Shown here in pieces: positions 59,442-64,000 of a stretch of DNA of 64,000 nucleotides (its first letter is position 1; each line of letters starts with the position of its first letter). Source of the DNA: Cunninghamia lanceolata (taxonomy: Eukaryota; Streptophyta; Pinopsida; Cupressales; Cupressaceae). The notes beneath the pieces were generated by a model. It ran no database searches, was not told the DNA's origin, and saw nothing but the letters and a program-made list of their open reading frames with translations. The translations under genes were made by a program, and so were the position numbers. The stretch covers positions 8,229,001 through 8,293,000 of the forward strand of contig BSBN01000445.1 in the NCBI GenBank assembly GCA_027924645.1, written 5' to 3'.

Positions 59442-59817
59442 TGTAGACAACAAATTAGTTAAGTGAATAAATAACGTAATAAGATGTAATTAGTTGTCGG
59501 TACCAACCAACAAGTCGGGTAGTTTGGAGTCGGTACCAACGGTTGGCGTCACAACCAACCTTGGCCATGAGTATTTAATCGTCAATGCATTGTAGTCAGA
59601 GATATCGGTGATTTGACAATAGTTGATATGCAGACATTGGAGTCACAATGAAATATGTATGTTGCTGTTATGAACATTGTAATGTTTCCTATGAATCAAT
59701 GATGAATACAATGGTCCGTTTTGAGTAATTTTGTTATGTTCGTATGATGCACTATACTACTACTTCTTAATTCTATTTACTTCATATTCTGTGAAACACA
59801 CCATATTGCGGTAAACA
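59442..59817 (+). repeat. Gypsy G2 5' LTR
   Basis: 376 bp, TGTAGACAAC...GCGGTAAACA, inserted in the third tandem unit. Confidence 0.85.
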
Positions 59818-59819
59818 TT

Positions 59820-59832
59820 TGGCGCCGTTGCC
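59820..59832 (+). promoter_or_regulatory. G2 primer binding site
   Basis: TGGCGCCGTTGCC, the primer site type used by plant Tat/Athila-like gypsy elements. Confidence 0.85.
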
Positions 59833-59852
59833 AGTTCGAAAACGGGTCAAGG

Positions 59853-59980
59853 GTGACAAGTCGATGACAAGTTGAGTCGTCTGAGGCCATCGGATGACAA
59901 GTTGAGTCGTCGGAGACCATCGGATGACAAGTTGGCTGTCGATGACAAGTTGAGTCGTCGGAAACCATCGGACAAGCGGC
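59853..59980 (+). repeat. 30-bp tandem repeat in the G2 leader
   Basis: About four copies of GATGACAAGTTGAGTCGTC followed by GGA(G/A)ACCATCG, in the untranslated leader between primer site and gag. Confidence 0.85.
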
Positions 59981-60046
59981 ACCGTCAGAAACAAGCAAAC
60001 CGTCAGGTGTAACCAAGGTCGAGAAAAACACAATGAAGATGGCGTC

Positions 60047-60878
60047 GTGATGGGGCAGCCAACCGAAGAGCCAGTACAAGCAAACGAGGATCAAGACGCT
60101 CTAACGGAAGACCTCTGCAGTTTGTGGGAAAACTCGTTGAAGGACCACGTACGGAGGGAGGCTCTCAAGCGAGAGATCCCTCAGTCAGTCATCTGGGATC
60201 AAGTGCACATCAACCAAGAGGTCGACCATCTCCTCACCCGAGTAGCAATTAATGCCCATACAACTCAATAAGGATAGGAACCGAGTACCAAGTGGGCATG
60301 AAACACCAGAGGAAAGAACACGAAGATCATTGAGATTAAAGGAACAAGAAGAACGAAGGAAAACACTGAGACAAATTGTCAATGAACATCATCATGCCAA
60401 CGAAGGAATTTTCAAGACACTGCTGACAAATAAAGAAAAAGGGAATGAAAATGAACTGACAGCAGAAATTGAAAACAGCATACGCCGCATCGGAGAGTTA
60501 TCCATATCGGACGACGAAGGGCCGAGAGTTGGAAGATCTGAGCCTAAGACCCCAGGGCAGAGGGAGTATCAGAACGAACCCGAGGAGACTCAAGGTGTAG
60601 AGGACGCTAACAGAGGACGCGGGGAAGACTCGAACGTGGCCGAGAGTGCAAGTGACGCACCGGGACGTTGTGAGAGAACCAGTGCAGTCAGGTCCAACGC
60701 ACAAGGAGGGCATCAGGGAAGGATGGTGACTCCGCCAGCCGAGAGGCAGAAGCCGCCAAAATTTACGGGGAAGGGGTCAGAAGATCCAGTACGACACTGT
60801 AAGACGTGCGAGACGATTTGGATAGCCAATGGGCAAGATGATGTGGACTACTGGCTGAAAGCATTTCCAGCGACACTG
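60047..60878 (+). pseudogene. G2 gag, first part
   Basis: Starts MMGQPTEEP at 60047 and shifts frame near 60255. It continues as an E/R-rich N-terminal region to PPKFTGKGSEDP and VDYWLKAFPATL, the start of the retrotransposon gag core. Cut at 60878 by a solo LTR. The original coding continues at 63128. Confidence 0.85.
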
Positions 60879-63122
60879 TGTCATGTCCCCGTTTCCGGCT
60901 TGATCATCAAGTGTATAATGGATTAGCCTAATCCTCATTCCCGGAGGCTAATTCTAAGTAATGAGGGAATGAACTGGTTTTTGACTAACTTAACCTTTTT
61001 GTTTTGCAGGATCAAAGTCAGAAACTTGTAAATTGACTAAGTCTGGGAGGAGTTTCTGCGACCCCAATGATCACCATTGTCAGGCGCACTCCTTGACAAA
61101 TCAGGTTCACTTTGGCGCCCAACTTCCAAAGCTCATATTAGCTCTCAGTATCGCATTCAACTGGAGGCGCTCCTTGTGGTTTACTCTACCCGACTCAGTG
61201 CCTAGTTCTGAGATAAGCGAAGATGTTAGAAATGAAGTTTCCAGCTTAGGCGCCAATAGCAGACTAAGCTCACCTGAATGAGCGCCCTGGGTTCTGAAGG
61301 CAACAAGCAGGAAGATGAAGTCATCTATGAACTAATTGAGCATCACTGGCAATTGCTCATTCACCTAATATATGTTTGTAGTCATTGGAAGAGCCTAATT
61401 GAGTTAGGTGCACTTTCTTATTCTTACTCAACCTCAGAATGCGCCTAACCTTCACAAGGTTTAAACTCTCCATTTTGAGCGCCTAGCATGAGTAATTGAT
61501 GAAATGGATTCCAAGTCCTCCAAATGAGTAGGCGCTAGAAAGAAGAAGATATTTTGAATCAAATGATGCTTGAGTTGAAGTTTCTTGCAAGGAAAGACCT
61601 CTCCTATCTAAAGGCGCCTATCTAGAACCCTTTCTACCAGTAAGTGCGCCTAGATCAAGTTATAGCGCCTAGCTTCAGAGTGAACCAGAAGAAGTTATGA
61701 GCATTGGAACTTTGTGATGTCTTCAAGGAATCTTGGGCGCCTTGAATATCCTCCACAAGCTTTGGTTTGCGCCTAGACAAGTTGGCGCCTATTCATGTCC
61801 CAACCTCCTTCTTGAAGCGCCTAAGGTTATCCTGATACCGGGCAAGTATTTTGGTTTGTTTGAAGACTTCAAAGGACTTCATCCTGCTAGGCGCAGATAC
61901 CAGTCAAAATGACCTCAAAGGTGCGCCTAAGGGAGTTGTCAGTCCCCAAGACCAAGGTTGGAACAAGGCGCTCCATCAGAGGATAAGAAGATAATCATTG
62001 ATAAGACAAGTGTTTTATTAATTCTAGACTGGGCGCCAAACTCATGTCATTTCATCTCAAAATGCGCCTCATGAAGAGAATGATGTTTTTGAACACTTGC
62101 ATGGAGATGAACCACTCAAGAGGAGGGGGGCGCCAATTCACCTTTCCTCAGATACCATGATGCGCCTAAGCATGAAAAAACCTTTCAATTCACTCAATGT
62201 GGATGGCGCTTGGCAGAAGTTGGTATTTTTAACTTAGATATGGCTTGAGGTGGAAATGTTTGCAAGGAGATGTCACATCTTTCCCCAGGCGCCAAAACCT
62301 TTGCAGAAACCTAAATCTAGCGCCCAAGTCAAGAGATCACTGGAATTGCGCCCTAGTAAGTTGGATCTCAAATTCTCCCCCTTTCAACCTTCAGTTGGCG
62401 CCTAGCATTGAGGACTTTGCAATTATAGCGCCTAGGCAGGAGATAAGGTAGTTGTAACTACCTGAGCTCTCATTGGTCCACAGAATGTCTTCGGGATCCG
62501 TGTCAAGGTCTCTAGATAAGCTTGCCAACTCAGAATGAGTCATCAAATGGGATATTCCCTTGGATATGCTTCTTGGGAAACGTGCCTTGGTTCCTCTCTG
62601 TGCATTGTAAAACGTGCCTTCATTGCCTTTGGAAGGCCTATAAAAGGAGGAGCTCTCTCATTCATTTGGCATCTATGCATTTGACAAAATTCTCTCTGCA
62701 AAGCTGTTGAGCTTGTAATCTTGAGGCCTGCGAGTTTCAAGTGTTGGGGTGATGCTCCCTCAACTGACAAGGTGATGCTCCCTTGTTGTACTGTGAGGTG
62801 TTGACATTCAGTTGACATCGTTGAGTTCAATCGAGTCGATCAAGTATAGGCGCCCATTGTAATCATCAAGGCTCCAAGGCCTGCTTTGTAATTCCATTTG
62901 AATAAAGTGTAACTTCATGCCATTGAAAGCATTATTCATGTAATAAGACATTGTGAGTTGATTGAATCAAGTAATAAAACAAGTACCCAACTTAAGGTTG
63001 ATTCATTCAAATAGTTATCTTTGATGTATATCTTTGTGTTGTTGAAATAGTTGATGAGTTGATAGCAAGTAAAATTGTCTAAGTAAGGAAAAATTTTGGT
63101 AGAATTAGTTGGGTATCTTACA
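60879..63122 (+). mobile_element. Solo LTR with a GCGCCTA motif array, inside G2 gag
   Basis: TGTCATGTCCCCG...GGGTATCTTACA, 2,244 bp, flanked by perfect CACTG (60874-60878, 63123-63127). A promoter module near 62565-62650 (CTTCTTGGGAAACGTGCC, then TATAAAAGG) matches the one at 20270-20420 in E3. The frames inside are incidental. Confidence 0.93.
61084..62446 (+). repeat. GCGCCTA motif array in the solo LTR
   Basis: About 29 copies by eye of (A/T/G)GCGCC(T/C)(A/C), on average one per 47 bp, irregularly spaced in unique-looking filler. Similar in style to the E3 arrays but with a different consensus. Confidence 0.85.
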
Positions 63123-63127
63123 CACTG

Positions 63128-64000
63128 AGAGATAGTGCCATCGACTAGTACACAGAGTTGGACCAAGCACACAGGGCATCATGGAGATTACTTAAGAAGG
63201 CATTCCAAGACGAATTCAAACTCCTGAGGGATGACAGTGAAATTGTAATGGAGATCTGCAGTACAAAGCAAGGGAAGCACGAGAACGTGTGAACCTACAA
63301 CCGGAGACTGAAAGAATTGTTGTGAAAACTGGAGACTCAGCCGGCCGACGGGATGAAGAAGCGATGGTTCATTGAAGGGTTGCGCCCATCGCTAAGAAAG
63401 AAAATGAAAGTCATGCCTCCGTTGTTGTACGATGAAGCGTACAATCGAGCGATGGATATAGAGAGTGAAAATAAAACATCCTTCCGAAGGAAAAGAAAGA
63501 CAGATGACAAGGAGAGTACGGACGACAACAGCGACAGTGAGTCCAAGACCGTGCAAGCACTCAGGAAAGACATGATGAGAATGATGAAAGAACTGAAGGC
63601 CGACAAGGAGAGTACGAGGGAAGCAAGAGAATTGTGGTGTACAGATTGCAAGGGGGAAGGTCATACAAAGGCAAATTGTCCGGAAAAATTGTTTTGTGAT
63701 ATCTGCCAAGTGATGGGACATTCCATCAAGGAATGCCCATACAATCTGAAAGCAAGGGGTACACAAGTACTCTTCACTCAAGGAGAACCGTCAACACCGC
63801 CGAACATACCACCAAAGCCCCAGTACAATAGCCATGCATCCCCTGGAGGTTACCAAAGCAATAGAAGTCCGAGAAACAGATTGCAGTACGACAGCAATGG
63901 GCGACCCATGATACAGTGCCGGCAATGCAACGAATGGGGACACTTTGCAAGGGAATGCCCAAACAATAACCAGAACAAAATAAATGCATTATGCAAGTGG
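63128..64000 (+). pseudogene. G2 gag, second part with three zinc knuckles
   Basis: Continues the gag core (YTELDQAHRASWRLLKKAFQ, WFIEGLRPSLRKKM). A lysine/aspartate linker follows, then three CCHC knuckles: CTDCKGEGHTKANC (about 63653), CDICQVMGHSIKEC (about 63695) and CRQCNEWGHFAREC (about 63920). Three in-frame stops (near 63151, 63290 and 63322) each stand where Trp would fit, as expected from G-to-A decay of methylated DNA. Runs off the right edge. Confidence 0.88.

Overview
The window reads as nuclear DNA of a large-genome seed plant, most likely a conifer or other gymnosperm. The evidence is AT-rich sequence, plant Ty1/copia and Ty3/gypsy polyproteins, plant hAT transposase, a plant SCO1-like exon with canonical splice sites, and almost no host genes among old, deeply nested transposons. 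The species call is inference. All coordinates and repeats were read by eye.

Layout. 1-3560: minus-strand coding region of an unrecognised protein family (running off the left edge), behind it a noncoding stretch with three near-identical GGGCGCCCC hairpins. 3560-33101: one nested complex. A decayed minus-strand Ty3/gypsy element (G1; pieces at 3597-6083 and 32762-33101) is split by an LTR element (E2, 6089-32761) that carries a captured piece of the cohesin-regulator gene PDS5. E2's left LTR is split by a Ty1/copia element (6530-23677). That copia element is split in its reverse-transcriptase region by an 11.0-kb element (E3, 10219-21222, TSD GGTTG). E2's right LTR is split by a hAT transposon (26598-31864, TSD CAAAATAT). 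The insertion order is therefore G1, then E2, then copia and hAT, then E3 into copia.

E3 is the most unusual object. It has TG...CA ends and a 5-bp duplication, but no recognisable gag, protease, RT or integrase. Its only coding region makes a large protein with a C-terminal coiled coil, homologous to the left-edge protein. The gene is bracketed by two degenerate arrays of a short ATGCGCC-type motif. Each array follows a small hairpin whose two copies differ by a base-pair-preserving change.

33102-40563: repeat remnants, two hAT-like non-autonomous elements sharing a CTAAGTTGCC-type end (34939-35720; 36923-39084), and inside the second a poly(A)-tailed retrocopy with an intact 202-codon frame. 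40564-52143: a second PDS5-carrying LTR element (E4, minus strand) joined to a gag-type zinc knuckle. It is interrupted by a solo LTR (45313-46902), a miniature LTR element whose LTRs contain a tRNA-like Pol III promoter (47211-48270), and a small element beginning with two LTRs head to head (49055-50626).

52144-57017 holds noncoding repeats and the only clear host-gene piece, one exon of a SCO1-type protein of the plant HCC2 kind (55941-56141, minus). 57018-59441 is a 1.16-kb unit in tandem. 59442 to the right edge is the 5' part of another Ty3/gypsy element (G2), whose gag is split by a 2.2-kb solo LTR (60879-63122) full of GCGCCTA motifs.

Nearly every coding region is broken by stops and shifts. 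The exceptions are the left-edge frame, the E3 gene (one frameshift) and the 202-codon retrocopy frame.
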